From: a virus
Virus record (IMG/VR): IMGVR_UViG_3300044641_000295
Span: 1 to 37,794 of that record
DNA length: 37,794 nt
Direction: 5' to 3' (one strand)
Positions 14,603-24,009 of the stretch are shown piece after piece (position 1 is the first letter of the stretch; each line of letters opens with the position of its first letter). The notes under the pieces were generated by a model. It saw nothing but the letters and a program-made list of their open reading frames with translations. It did not search any database and had not been told where the DNA came from. A program made the position numbers and the translations under genes.

Positions 14603-16410
14603 TACCTCGTCAATGCGTTTTGATTTTCAGACTGAGGCGCAAGCGCGTTCTGTGCTTGAGTGTAGATGTTCAGTTTGGCGGAGCTTAATTGATCTTTAGC
14701 TTGGCCCAACGCACGCAGAACCTCAATTCGTTCCGACGCGGGTACTTTTTTCATCAGGTCTACAAAGCTAGTATTTGACTGAAATCCTTTTTCCAATTCA
14801 GCCAACACATTCTTGCTGATCCGACCCTCAAGTATGCCCAGCATTTGATTCGCCAGCGTGACCTTGACGCTCATAAAGTCAGGCAACCTAAAGCTAGACT
14901 TATTGGCGTCCATGATGATCTTCATGGCCTCTGCGCCAGCTTTGGTTTGCGCTGCTACGTTGGCGTCCCGCAATAGGCCGGACTCTACTTCGCCCACAAC
15001 TTTCATTTGCCCCGGCGTAAGCACGTCACTTAACTCGTTAAAGCGCGGTGTACCTGTGGCTTTTTTAAGCAATGCACTTTCACCGCGCCCCATTGCGGTC
15101 ATAAACGGTCCAGCACGCTCACCAACGCCCAACGGCTGCGCAAGTACATCTTGCATTGCGTTAAGCACTTTTGCTTGGTTAACGGGGCCAGAAGTGCCCG
15201 CAAAGACTTTTTGCGCTTGTGCGTAACCCGGTAATGTTTTTTCAATACCGCTTTTTACGTCGATAAGGTTGCTAACAATAAATTTATTGTCCTTTGATGC
15301 AATCAAATCCTTAAGGTTGTCCAACACGGACGACACTTGCTGCGCGTTTGTGCTGGCCTCAAGACCTGATTTCACTTGGTTTAAAGCTGACACCAACTTA
15401 GTGTTGCCGGGGTTGGCGGCAAGAATGTTGTCAATGTTTTGCACCATCGGCGCAGTCGTTACCGCCAATGTAGGTTGCGTAGCGGCTGCGTACAGCGGTC
15501 CAGCCGCGTTTGCGCGAAGTGCTTCTGCTGTTTGCAGATCGGGCGTGTTAGCTTGCAACATGCCAAGCCGGTTGGCTTGTTGGGCTTGACGAACGGTTTC
15601 AGCTCGGCCAGGCGCAGTTTGAGACTCAACCATTTGCCCCAAATACTGGACTTGGGGCGCCATGACATCTGCCAACGACTGCCGAACAGTCGCGCCAGCA
15701 GGCGCGTTTTGCAGTGCCATCTGCGCGGCTAAAAGATTTTGCGGTGTACGTCCTTCTTCCGTCAGCGCATTCCGGACAATGTTGCCTGCCCGCACTTCCG
15801 CCTTTCGGCCCGACAAAGAGTCAACCACATTCCCCGCGCCTTTGGCGGCCATGCCAATGCCATACTCCGCAGCTTTGGCAACCGGCGCTGCTGGGTTTGT
15901 AAATGTTGCGGCTGTAGCCAACGATTTGGACGCGGCGGGGGCCACTCGGGCCGTAGCCGCAGCGCCACCAGAAAGCAGCGTAGACAGATCGGACGCCGCG
16001 CCAACAGGGTCTTCAGCAAACGTGCGCTTAATCCCCTCGTAGCTGCCGTAACGGTCTTTGTATATGCCACCAACCGCGTTAGCAGTCTCAACGGCGCGTT
16101 GAGTTGCTTGAGGGTTAGTGTCAAATTGGTCAATAAAACTGACCACGTTTTTGGGCAGTGTATTGCGCAAAGCGCCCGCGCCGATGTCCAAAATCCCCGT
16201 CAATGTTTGTACAGGATTTGTAACGGCTTGATACAGGTCCGCACCAAATTTTAAGAAGCTCCCCGGCGCATTAACTACCGCTTGCCCTGGCACTTCACTT
16301 AACGCGTAAGACCGACGAGGGGTGGGAATTTCACTTGATGCTGGCTTCGCGGTGCTAAGATCAAAGCCACCAGAGGCGACTGGCGCGGCGGTGTTGAGAT
16401 CAAAAGCCAT
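14602..16410 (-). CDS. Putative virion DNA-ejection protein, 602 aa
   Basis: Ala/Gln/Thr-rich and mostly helical. The N-terminus has two FDLSTA-type repeats (FDLNTAAPVASGGFDLSTA), a style I recall from internal virion proteins of short-tailed phages. A hydrophobic Gly-rich stretch (LTGILDIGAGALRN) is near residue 70-85. The position downstream of the tailspike and two other Ala/Gln-rich proteins matches the ejection-protein group (gp7, gp16, gp20) of P22. The assignment is by composition and gene order only. Confidence 0.65.
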   Translation of the reverse strand: MAFDLNTAAPVASGGFDLSTAKPASSEIPTPRRSYALSEVPGQAVVNAPGSFLKFGADLYQAVTNPVQTLTGILDIGAGALRNTLPKNVVSFIDQFDTNPQATQRAVETANAVGGIYKDRYGSYEGIKRTFAEDPVGAASDLSTLLSGGAAATARVAPAASKSLATAATFTNPAAPVAKAAEYGIGMAAKGAGNVVDSLSGRKAEVRAGNIVRNALTEEGRTPQNLLAAQMALQNAPAGATVRQSLADVMAPQVQYLGQMVESQTAPGRAETVRQAQQANRLGMLQANTPDLQTAEALRANAAGPLYAAATQPTLAVTTAPMVQNIDNILAANPGNTKLVSALNQVKSGLEASTNAQQVSSVLDNLKDLIASKDNKFIVSNLIDVKSGIEKTLPGYAQAQKVFAGTSGPVNQAKVLNAMQDVLAQPLGVGERAGPFMTAMGRGESALLKKATGTPRFNELSDVLTPGQMKVVGEVESGLLRDANVAAQTKAGAEAMKIIMDANKSSFRLPDFMSVKVTLANQMLGILEGRISKNVLAELEKGFQSNTSFVDLMKKVPASERIEVLRALGQAKDQLSSAKLNIYTQAQNALAPQSENQNALTR

Positions 16411-17855
16411 TATTTAGCCTCTTTAAAAGATTTACGGTCTGGGCTAACCCAAGCGGTGTTACCCGCCGCATCGCGTTCAAATGTCCAATTAGCGCCTACT
16501 CCCGCAGGCCGCGCAGCCGCCGCGCCGGGCGCTGGTGTGCTGGGTCGGGATGGCAATTTGATAACGGGGTTGTACGGAAACTTCACGCCCCTATCTTCAG
16601 CACTCTTTACTTCTTCGTTGTACAAATCGACTTTTTGGCGAACCGTCTCTCCAAACACGTCAAGCACTCGGGGAAGCGCTGTTGGGTCGGTTCCAATGCT
16701 ACCAAGCGCAACTTGCAACGCGGCTTGTTGCTGTTGCGAAGGTTGAGAATCAAGTTTCTTGAGGTTGTCCATAATTCCAAGGAACAACCGTGACCGGAGT
16801 TCTTCGGCAGATGTAACACCCTTTGTGTCAATACTGGTGCCTAATCGGTTGTTAAGGAAACTAGCGGCTTGCAAAACCGATTCGCCGCCCGCCCCCATAA
16901 AGCCTTTAGCTTGCGGTACAAGTGCTTTTGCTTTTTCAATATTGTCCAGCACAGTAGGCGCTTGCTTAAGCGTGCCGTACGTCTGACGAATCTCTTTTGT
17001 AAACTCTTTTTGCGCTTCTTCACTGGCAGGCAACATTGTGTTGACTTGCATTGTCTGGCGGTTGGCGCTGGCGTTGGCAATTTGGAGTTTTTGCTGCAAT
17101 TCTTCAGGTGTAAGCAACCGCTGTTCCCGTTGTGCGTCGCGGAATTGCTTGAAACCTGTTTGGTTAATTGGATAGCCCAACGCTTGCATTGTTTTAATGT
17201 CGGCAGGCGTTGCGGTTGCTGCACGATCAATCTGCTTGAGCAACAGCGCGGCTTCGGCTTTTGCGCCTGGAGTGTCGATGTTGGCAACTCGACGATACCG
17301 CGCTTCCAACCCTGCAATATCGGGCTGGCCAGCCATTGCATTGACGGGCGCAGCGGTCGGGGTCAACGCATTCATGGGCGGCGATTCAGGGATGGGTGTG
17401 GTCACCACGCCAGGGACGCGGCCCATTGTTTGCGTACTGGTGTAGTCGCCCGGTGCTTGAGCGCCAGCGGATAAATCCATCCCTGTCGGTGAAGCGCCCA
17501 GCGCGTTTTGCGCCTTTGGCTCAAACTCGGATTGGTAGGCAGCAAACGCTGCTTGATCGGCCAGCTTTTGACGAATAGCTGCGCCTTGTGTCATGTATTC
17601 TGGCTTGCCAGATTTAATCATTTCGTCAGCAGCAGCCGCCAAATCTGGCGGGCCACCTTTAGCAACAATTGCGGCTTGAATTCGGCCCAACACGTCGCGG
17701 TCGCGGCGCAGTGATTCCAACTGCATGTCAGCAACTTCGGCTTGACGCTGCCCACCTTGAATCTGTTGAATCTGAGCGTACTGCGCCAATGCGTTCGGAG
17801 CCTGAAATTCAGGCTGGCGAAAGCTCATGGCGATGTTGGGGTTAACGAGTGCCAT
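16410..17855 (-). CDS. Putative virion structural / ejection protein, 481 aa
   Basis: Starts MALVNPNIAMSFRQPEFQAP, then Gln/Ala-rich helical segments (QIQQIQGGQRQAEVADMQLE), a Pro-rich linker near 125-185, and a helical C-terminal half ending in TAWVSPDRKSFKEAK. No enzymatic motif is visible. The stop overlaps the next gene by one base (TAATG). In P22-like phages this position is held by a core or ejection protein. A minor tail component is the alternative. Confidence 0.65.
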   Translation of the reverse strand: MALVNPNIAMSFRQPEFQAPNALAQYAQIQQIQGGQRQAEVADMQLESLRRDRDVLGRIQAAIVAKGGPPDLAAAADEMIKSGKPEYMTQGAAIRQKLADQAAFAAYQSEFEPKAQNALGASPTGMDLSAGAQAPGDYTSTQTMGRVPGVVTTPIPESPPMNALTPTAAPVNAMAGQPDIAGLEARYRRVANIDTPGAKAEAALLLKQIDRAATATPADIKTMQALGYPINQTGFKQFRDAQREQRLLTPEELQQKLQIANASANRQTMQVNTMLPASEEAQKEFTKEIRQTYGTLKQAPTVLDNIEKAKALVPQAKGFMGAGGESVLQAASFLNNRLGTSIDTKGVTSAEELRSRLFLGIMDNLKKLDSQPSQQQQAALQVALGSIGTDPTALPRVLDVFGETVRQKVDLYNEEVKSAEDRGVKFPYNPVIKLPSRPSTPAPGAAAARPAGVGANWTFERDAAGNTAWVSPDRKSFKEAK

Positions 17856-17864
17856 GTTTGTTCC

Positions 17865-18569
17865 TTACCGAACCATGTATGAAGGGGTATTGGTAAAACC
17901 AGTCTCGGTTGTATACGCCATTGAATTATTTTGATTCAACGCTTGTTGCAGCAGCGAGTTAGTAGCTTGGTTTTGCTGGTAACCCATGTACTGCCCAACG
18001 CCCCCTGATATAGCGTTAGCCGTGCCCATGTAGCCCGATGCGCGGGCTTGGGCGGCCTGACCCATCGCCTCGCCAGCGCCAGACGCATAGTTCTGACCTG
18101 CCGCGCCGAGTTGGTTCACCGAGGTCTGACCGACACCGGCCAGCGACTGCAACGGGTTTAGCCTTGCGCCGCGCTCGGTCTGGTAACGGTTGAATGCGTT
18201 AGTGTATTCTTGCGAACCCATCTCTTGACCAAACCGTTGCGCCGCTTTCAAAGCGCCGCCAGAGATCAGGCCACCACGGGCCGATGCGCTGCGCTCCAGC
18301 GCCTTTTGGCCTTCAGCCAGCCGAAACGCATAACCAGGATCGGCTTGAAACTGGTTCATGCCAAACGGCGTATACCTAGACGCAGCCTCCAGCTCTGGCA
18401 GTGCGCGAAGCCCCGCCTCACGGAACGGCGCTTGCAGCTCCATTTGGCGCTCAAACTGCTCACGTTGAAGATCGGTAGCTCGGTCTGCTGCTGACGCTTG
18501 TGTTTTTGCAGCGCTACGAGATGATGCAGCACCAATTACGGCACTGCCTACAATCGCCATCCAGGGCAT
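17865..18569 (-). CDS. Putative DNA transfer/ejection protein, gp7-like, 234 aa
   Basis: A short hydrophobic start (MAIVGSAVIGAASS) is followed by coiled-coil AADRATDLQREQFERQMELQ and an ARGGLISGGALKAAQRFG motif that recurs in short-tailed phage injection proteins. The C-terminus is Gln/Asn/Gly-rich. AAAGGAG lies upstream of the ATG. Such proteins are packaged in the head and help DNA through the cell envelope. Position and composition support this; no assay-level motif exists. Confidence 0.75.
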   Translation of the reverse strand: MPWMAIVGSAVIGAASSRSAAKTQASAADRATDLQREQFERQMELQAPFREAGLRALPELEAASRYTPFGMNQFQADPGYAFRLAEGQKALERSASARGGLISGGALKAAQRFGQEMGSQEYTNAFNRYQTERGARLNPLQSLAGVGQTSVNQLGAAGQNYASGAGEAMGQAAQARASGYMGTANAISGGVGQYMGYQQNQATNSLLQQALNQNNSMAYTTETGFTNTPSYMVR

Positions 18570-18572
18570 AAT

Positions 18573-18911
18573 CTACTCCTTTAGGCACTCGGCCAGTTTG
18601 CGGGCTTGCGGTTCATCGCCCGCCACGATCAGCACTTCGTCAATATCATCAGCGTCTGTGCATTCAGTTGCGTGAATGCAATACCACACAACGTCTGTGA
18701 GCGATTTTACGCCATGATGCTTATTTGCTTCAATGGTTAAACAGGCGGGCGCATGAATAACTTTACGTTCGTTGTCAACAACCAGTTCAATTGACCCACT
18801 GGCCAAAATAGACAGGTGGCTAAACTTGTGCTTGTGTTGCACAAGAATATGCCCAGCGGGGATACGCGTTTCTTTAGCATACATCCCCGCGCTAAAGTGG
18901 TGCTGGATCAC
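18573..18911 (-). CDS. Cupin-fold small protein, 112 aa
   Basis: GTG start with AAGGA seven bases upstream. The conserved cupin pattern is visible as AGHILVQHKHKFSHLSILASG (two metal-type His in HKH), then GSIELVV and an ANKHHGVKS second motif, so a metal-binding beta-barrel is likely. It lies between the tailspike and the ejection proteins. Its role may be structural (virion-associated) or enzymatic on surface sugars; neither is shown. Confidence 0.75.
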   Translation of the reverse strand: MIQHHFSAGMYAKETRIPAGHILVQHKHKFSHLSILASGSIELVVDNERKVIHAPACLTIEANKHHGVKSLTDVVWYCIHATECTDADDIDEVLIVAGDEPQARKLAECLKE

Positions 18912-18920
18912 AACACGTCC

Positions 18921-20717
18921 TTAGTTGATTTGGAAGCTAACAGAGTTAAACGATACTTTGTTACCGGACACAGTAGCGTTCATTTTCACGTTGCCTGACG
19001 AATCAATTTCAAACACCACGGCGCTTGGCACACTGCTAATCTCACCATACGAGCCGATCAGCAATGTGGCCGTGGGGCGGTAGCCAACGGGCAAATTAAA
19101 GATCGTGGCACTTGAGTTGGTGGCGCGGATAGCGCCGCCTTGCAAACGCACTACGTCAAACTCGTCTTTGTAGTAACTGCACAAAGGCGATGGGACGCCT
19201 GCATCAGCCCAACTGTTTTGAAACGTCACTGTGTTCCAACCGGGAAACACATAACTGCCAGTCAGTTGAATTTGGTTTGTGATGGTTGGTTCTTCAGTTG
19301 AAGACTGGAACAAGCAGCCAGACCATGCCACAGTGCTGACGCCGCTTGACGTGTCGATGGTGTTAATGTACTTGCGACCAGAATTTGGCACGTAAGTGTT
19401 GAAGTATCGGAATCCACAACCCGCCACGCTGACAGTCTGCTCGACGCCCGCGCCTGACGTTTCGACCAAGATGTTGTTGGTTGTGAAGTTAGCAACGTCA
19501 AGACGTGCAAATGAGCAACCACTGATGCTGGCCGCTGCGGGTTCTGCGGAGTTGGCCAACCAGATGTCAGCCGTACCCTTGTTGTTCTCAAAGTACACGC
19601 CGCTGAAGTTGCCGGACACAGCGCCTTGAACGCCCGAGTTACTAAGCAGCACGCCAAACTTGGAAACCCCAGAACCAGTCAGGCCGTTGCTCTCCACGCT
19701 GCCGCCAAACATGTTGAAGTTTGTGCCGCCAATGATCCAAGCGCCAGCATCTTGGCAGTTACCGATCACGCAGGCAACGAATGTCAATGCGTTGGGGTAG
19801 CTGAAGTTAGTGTATTGCGCCCGGATACCGATCTTGGACTGACGGAATATGCAGTTGTAGAAAACACTCGACAGCACGTCGGTGGCGTAAAAACCGTATT
19901 CTGCGTTGTAGCAACACACGTCCTCAATCGACAGGAACGCGAGGTTGTCGCCACCAATACAGAACCCAACATAGTCCTCTTTGACGAAGAACAGGCCGCG
20001 AATCACTTGATGGCTTTCTGGGCCAGCGCCGGTGCTGCCGCCAGTAATGGTCAGCATGTCGTAGCTGCCCGCCATGCCGTGAATCTGGACGCTGGCCGAG
20101 CTGTCGCCATACATGGACGCTTTGATTCGGGCGCTGGTGTCACCGCTGTTGTTGATTACCAGACCGTTGGTGATCTTATAGACGCCTGGCGGGAAGTAAA
20201 CATCGCCGCCGATGGTGTTGGCGTAGTTGATGGCTGATTGAATGTTGGCGGTGTCGTCGTGCGTATCGTCGCCCACAGCGCCGAAATCTTTGACGCTGAT
20301 TGTTTGGCGCAGTTTAGCTTGGACCGTTGTGGCTATAGCGCCAGTGCCCGATTGGATAAATCCAATTTCGCTAGAACCATCGCTGGCGGCCAAAGAATCA
20401 ACCAAGGCGTTGATGGCGGTTGTCAGGTCGGCCATCGTGGCAAAACCGCCCACGTTGTCAACGGTCCAGATTTCCACGTCGTTGCTGTCGGTCAGCTTGA
20501 GCTTGTAGTAACTGGATGACAGCCACACGCCCGCTTCGCCACGCGAGTTCAAAACCACAGGGTTGGGGTTGGCTGTTGTTGTCGAGTTGCCGGTGTACGT
20601 GGCCAAAGGCGTTGTTGTGCCCGCAGCGTATGAGTACAGTTTGCCACCAACCAGCGGGTTGCCAGCGGCGTCGAAGAACTGTAGTTTTGGTGCGGGTGAA
20701 AGCGTTGCTGTAGCCAT
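18921..20717 (-). CDS. Tailspike with pectate-lyase-type beta-helix, 598 aa
   Basis: The N-terminal domain (about 1-100) starts FFDAAGNPLVGGKLYSY and is the particle-anchoring domain common in phage fibres. TISVKDFGAVGDDTHDDTAN (near residue 139) marks the entry to a Pectate_lyase_3-type right-handed beta-helix, which continues through YFPPGVYKITNG and many Gly/Ser turns. The C-terminal part is beta-rich and probably trimerises. It should bind and perhaps degrade a host surface polysaccharide. It is coupled by position to the gp10-like and small tail proteins upstream. Confidence 0.88.
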   Translation of the reverse strand: MATATLSPAPKLQFFDAAGNPLVGGKLYSYAAGTTTPLATYTGNSTTTANPNPVVLNSRGEAGVWLSSSYYKLKLTDSNDVEIWTVDNVGGFATMADLTTAINALVDSLAASDGSSEIGFIQSGTGAIATTVQAKLRQTISVKDFGAVGDDTHDDTANIQSAINYANTIGGDVYFPPGVYKITNGLVINNSGDTSARIKASMYGDSSASVQIHGMAGSYDMLTITGGSTGAGPESHQVIRGLFFVKEDYVGFCIGGDNLAFLSIEDVCCYNAEYGFYATDVLSSVFYNCIFRQSKIGIRAQYTNFSYPNALTFVACVIGNCQDAGAWIIGGTNFNMFGGSVESNGLTGSGVSKFGVLLSNSGVQGAVSGNFSGVYFENNKGTADIWLANSAEPAAASISGCSFARLDVANFTTNNILVETSGAGVEQTVSVAGCGFRYFNTYVPNSGRKYINTIDTSSGVSTVAWSGCLFQSSTEEPTITNQIQLTGSYVFPGWNTVTFQNSWADAGVPSPLCSYYKDEFDVVRLQGGAIRATNSSATIFNLPVGYRPTATLLIGSYGEISSVPSAVVFEIDSSGNVKMNATVSGNKVSFNSVSFQIN

Positions 20718-20720
20718 TTG

Positions 20721-21107
20721 TTACCTCGGTACAAGAGTCAGTTGTGGCGGCGTCTGGTAGGTTACCCGCAGCCGGTCAAAGGGTGAGAGTGTGAACATCC
20801 CATAGAAACTACCGGTGTTGAAAAATGTAACACCATCGCGTGAAAACTCCAAGAGAATCACGCCGCCGCCGCTGACGATTATATCTGCGGGGAACCCCGT
20901 GTCGTTGACATACACAAAAGGTGATGTGTCAGCTATAAGGGGACTTGGCTGTACTTTGTAGTTTGTAACCCCGCTTGAGCCACCGCCGGTTAACTCAAAC
21001 ATGTTCAAGAAAAACCGATACCACACCGGCGACATCAAATTCGGGTTGGGGTTTTTGGGGTCAGTTATCTCGACCCGCGCCGAAGGGATGTTTGTGACGT
21101 TAAGCAT
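20721..21107 (-). CDS. Small tail-associated protein, 128 aa
   Basis: It overlaps the gp10-like gene by eight bases and sits directly before the tailspike. It contains NPNLMSPVWYRFFLNMFEL, a motif I recall in short phage proteins between tail hub and fibre genes, followed by a beta-rich C-terminus (FVYVNDTGFPADIIVSGGG). It is likely a tail-hub adaptor or needle-like accessory. No gp26-type needle is recognised elsewhere, so it may stand in for it (weak inference). Confidence 0.6.
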   Translation of the reverse strand: MLNVTNIPSARVEITDPKNPNPNLMSPVWYRFFLNMFELTGGGSSGVTNYKVQPSPLIADTSPFVYVNDTGFPADIIVSGGGVILLEFSRDGVTFFNTGSFYGMFTLSPFDRLRVTYQTPPQLTLVPR

Positions 21108-22629
21108 TGGTCGGACTTATCCCCAATTCAGCGCCCATGATGGCGATCTGGATTGGATCAGTGCCCGACAGCTCATAAACGCGATCCCGCAGTTTAAGAG
21201 TCATACCAAGCCTACGCCAGAAGATACGGGTGCCGTAAGCGCCTACAGCGCCGCCTTGCGCCCAATGTTCGTTTGACCATGTGTGGCCACCGTCATCCGA
21301 CCAGCGCAGCATGAACTGGGGTGGTGGGTTGACTGAGATCGTGCGCTCGTCAATCAGGTTCTCGTAATCCTCAGTGACCAGCCGAAAGCCATCCTCGGTC
21401 ATCAGAAAGATGTCTTCCGTGATCGGGGCAAGCAAAGCGCCTGCTTGGGCGTCCAGTTGCAGACTGTGATGGGCCGTGCGCTTGAGGTTGTTCTGCCCGG
21501 TGGGCAGCGCACGCCACGAACGCAGCCAGCGCTGAATCTGACCGTTGTCGGCGTACACGTCCAAGTCGAGGGTGTAGATGTTGCCGTTTTGGTAGTCGCC
21601 AACAATGATGTTGCCGACGAAGTTGCACTGGCAGTTGGACCGGTGGCGCATGAAGCTGCCGTTATCCCAGCCTGCACGCTCATGCCAAGCCTGTGTGGAC
21701 GAGTCGTAGACCCAAGTCGCGTTGGCGCTTGGGAATGTCAGAACGTAAAAGCCGTGACCGTCTTGCTGGTAGGTGTAGGCAACCGCATCCGAGATGTTGC
21801 CGTACTGCTGAATCTGCCACTCGATGGCGTGCGTTGAGACACGCTGGCCGGCGTAGCCGTTGGCACGGTAGATGATGCCTTGACCACGGGCGTCAGTGCC
21901 GAGCCAGAACAAAGTGTTGTCCAGCTTGGCCACCGAGAAGGGCGCCACGCAGCCCAGTTCGTTGAACGCACCTTGAATCCTGGCCAAGGGAAAGTCAGGA
22001 AGGCCAGCGTTGTACCAGACCTCAACCGAATCTGAACCAAACAACCAAGCCTCACGGTGGTTAATGTTGATCGCCACCAAGCCGTCAGGGGAGCCTTCAG
22101 CGCTTGCAAAATCAAGCGCGTCGATGTTGTAGCCGTCCAAAAGCTGCGTGACCCAGACCTTTTGGCTGTTGGGTTCGTTGAAGACGAAGTAGCCGTCCAA
22201 ATAGCCCACGGTCACAGCGCCAGGGAAATCGGGGTCCGTGATGGGCGCAAAGACGTTGGTAACCTCGTTGTAGATGAAGCTGGGGCCGTTGCAGGCAAAG
22301 AAGATTTGCGTGCCGTTGTCTGCAATTGAAACTGGACCCGTGCCCGAAACCTCACCAAGCAATACGGGAGTGGCCGTGGTGCCGGTCAGCTTGTACACCT
22401 CAACGCCCGAGACAACGTAAAAGTCCGTGCCGTTGGTCTGGTGCGCCCACAAACCGCGAATGGGGCCAGTGCCCACGGTCTGCAAGAAGTTCAACCCTGG
22501 CGCACGATTCAGGAACGCCGCTTCCTTGCCACCCTCGGGAACAATCTCGGGGAACAAGTTGACCATGCGGTTATCCGCAGCGTTGACACTGCGGGTAACA
22601 TATGAACTTCCAAGTATAGGGGACTTTAT
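21100..22629 (-). CDS. P22 gp10-like packaged-DNA stabilisation / tail hub protein
   Basis: The core from the ATG at 22566 is 488 aa and beta-propeller-like (repeated G-G-x-F/Y-x-V segments). It matches the P22 gp10 stabilisation family in order and style, with FPEIVPEGGKEAAFLNRAPGL near the start. The coding frame runs on upstream through SPILGSSYVTRSVNAADNR, the expected family N-terminus, to ATA at 22629. That codon has AGGAG (22636-22640, minus strand) six bases ahead. I therefore place the start at this ATA (509 aa), where homologues would have ATG. An HNH gene begins 32 bases away on the other strand. Confidence 0.8.
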   Translation of the reverse strand: MKSPILGSSYVTRSVNAADNRMVNLFPEIVPEGGKEAAFLNRAPGLNFLQTVGTGPIRGLWAHQTNGTDFYVVSGVEVYKLTGTTATPVLLGEVSGTGPVSIADNGTQIFFACNGPSFIYNEVTNVFAPITDPDFPGAVTVGYLDGYFVFNEPNSQKVWVTQLLDGYNIDALDFASAEGSPDGLVAININHREAWLFGSDSVEVWYNAGLPDFPLARIQGAFNELGCVAPFSVAKLDNTLFWLGTDARGQGIIYRANGYAGQRVSTHAIEWQIQQYGNISDAVAYTYQQDGHGFYVLTFPSANATWVYDSSTQAWHERAGWDNGSFMRHRSNCQCNFVGNIIVGDYQNGNIYTLDLDVYADNGQIQRWLRSWRALPTGQNNLKRTAHHSLQLDAQAGALLAPITEDIFLMTEDGFRLVTEDYENLIDERTISVNPPPQFMLRWSDDGGHTWSNEHWAQGGAVGAYGTRIFWRRLGMTLKLRDRVYELSGTDPIQIAIMGAELGISPTNA

Positions 22630-22661
22630 GATATACTCCTACCGCAGCAAGGAGCCACACT

Positions 22662-23288
22662 ATGATTGAATGGAAACCACTTGTAGGACATGAAAGTGAC
22701 TATGAGGTAAACAACGAAGGGATTGTACGCCGGACCAGTTCCCGAGGTAAATTTCACCAACGGTTTACGCCGGGTCAAGTTGAGGCGATCAAAGTTAGTT
22801 ACACCAAAGAAAAAAGCCAGCGAAAAGTAGCTGCTTTGTTTGGCGTTAGTCAAATGACTATAGGAAAGATTGTTCGTGGTCTTGCTTACGTGGACGCCAA
22901 TCATGTGTTGATGCCTGCGCTGCGCGGAGATGGATATTGGTTTGTCACCTTGTCGGTTGATGGAAAGCACACTCACAAAGCCCTTCACACCGCAGTTGCG
23001 GAAGCATTTTTGGGCGGCAGACCGCACAACGCTTGGATAAACCACAAGGATGGCAACAAAGCTAACAATTGCGTCAAAAATCTGGAGTACATGTCGCCTG
23101 CGGGAAATAGCCAACACGCGTTGTACGAACTTGGCAAAGCTAAAAAACTGAGTTTTGATCAAGCCAAAGACATTTGGTACGCAAAGCAACGAGGTCAGAA
23201 ACGCAAAGACATTGCGGCTAAACACAACGTATCCATTCACATGGTCACTGCCATATGGATGGGTAAATCGTGGTGGCACGCTAGATAG
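22662..23288 (+). CDS. HNH homing-type endonuclease with NUMOD4 and HTH, 208 aa
   Basis: N-terminal NUMOD4 motif (EWKPLVGHESDYEVNNEG). Then a resolvase-type helix-turn-helix (KVAALFGVSQMTIGKIVRG), an HNH_3 core (HTAVAEAFLGGRP, WINHKDGNKANNCVKNLEYM) and a second HTH-like end (IAAKHNVSIHMVTAIWMG). AAGGAG sits seven bases before the ATG. It is on the plus strand inside the leftward late operon, between the gp4-like and gp10-like genes, so it is an invading mobile endonuclease. It ends five bases from the gp4-like stop. Confidence 0.92.
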   Translation: MIEWKPLVGHESDYEVNNEGIVRRTSSRGKFHQRFTPGQVEAIKVSYTKEKSQRKVAALFGVSQMTIGKIVRGLAYVDANHVLMPALRGDGYWFVTLSVDGKHTHKALHTAVAEAFLGGRPHNAWINHKDGNKANNCVKNLEYMSPAGNSQHALYELGKAKKLSFDQAKDIWYAKQRGQKRKDIAAKHNVSIHMVTAIWMGKSWWHAR

Positions 23289-23293
23289 CATAA

Positions 23294-24007
23294 TCAATAG
23301 TTACCGGCGTAGATGTTGAAACGCTGACGGTTGGCCACTATGGCATACGGCAGGCTCATGATGTCATCTGGGTTGTTGATGCGCTTCAAATCACGCTTGG
23401 ATGTCATGGCGATGCGCTGCACCTGTTGGCTTGGCTCAACGCCAAACTCAGGGGCGATCTCCATTGCCAAGTTGTACGTGAACGCACGCAGATAGCCTGG
23501 CGGGAACAACATCGAGGTGGCAAGCGTGACTGGTCGGGTTAGTTCTTCAACCGAGATGAAGTGCCACTGCAACGCCTGCGTGGGGCGTGGGTAGACGTAC
23601 ATCTCGATGTTGGGGTAAGTCATGTTGACAAACATGACTTGCGGGAATGTGGAGGTTACGGTCTTAACCGCAATGCCGTTGTACTGGGCTTGGTTGATGA
23701 ACTTGACGCCATATGACACGCCGTTGTTGGCCAAGTAGTATGTGGAGTCGTCCAGCAAGATGGGGCGGTTGCCCACAAAGTCACCAGAAGGTCCAAGGGT
23801 TTGGCTGATGAGGCCAGAGGGCCATGTGAAGACTTGATCTTGGGTGGCAAACACCGACAGACGCTCGGTGTTCCACGAATCAATCATTTGATTCAACGCC
23901 ATCAGGGCGTCTTGCGACATGGCAGCAGAGGGTGTTTCACCCTCGGCCAATATACCTAACAGGCGCAAAGCGCGGTTGATTTGATCGCCAGCGGTATACG
24001 TTGCCAT
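23294..24007 (-). CDS. P22 gp4-like tail accessory / head-completion protein, 237 aa
   Basis: Starts ATYTAGDQINRALRLLGILAEGE and continues ALMALNQMIDSWNTERLSVF, the signature of the P22 tail accessory factor gp4 family. The C-terminal half has LPYAIVANRQRFNIYAGNY. It should bind below the portal and help close the head before the gp10-like protein is added. A clear AAGGAG precedes the ATG. Confidence 0.88.
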   Translation of the reverse strand: MATYTAGDQINRALRLLGILAEGETPSAAMSQDALMALNQMIDSWNTERLSVFATQDQVFTWPSGLISQTLGPSGDFVGNRPILLDDSTYYLANNGVSYGVKFINQAQYNGIAVKTVTSTFPQVMFVNMTYPNIEMYVYPRPTQALQWHFISVEELTRPVTLATSMLFPPGYLRAFTYNLAMEIAPEFGVEPSQQVQRIAMTSKRDLKRINNPDDIMSLPYAIVANRQRFNIYAGNY

Positions 24008-24009
24008 GT

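Noticed and set aside
22583-22588. Perfect TTGACA as promoter for the plus-strand HNH gene
   Set aside because: No -10 at 16-18 bases. The nearest good -10 (TATGAT at 22627) is too far away, and the TTGACA lies within coding sequence of the gp10-like gene.
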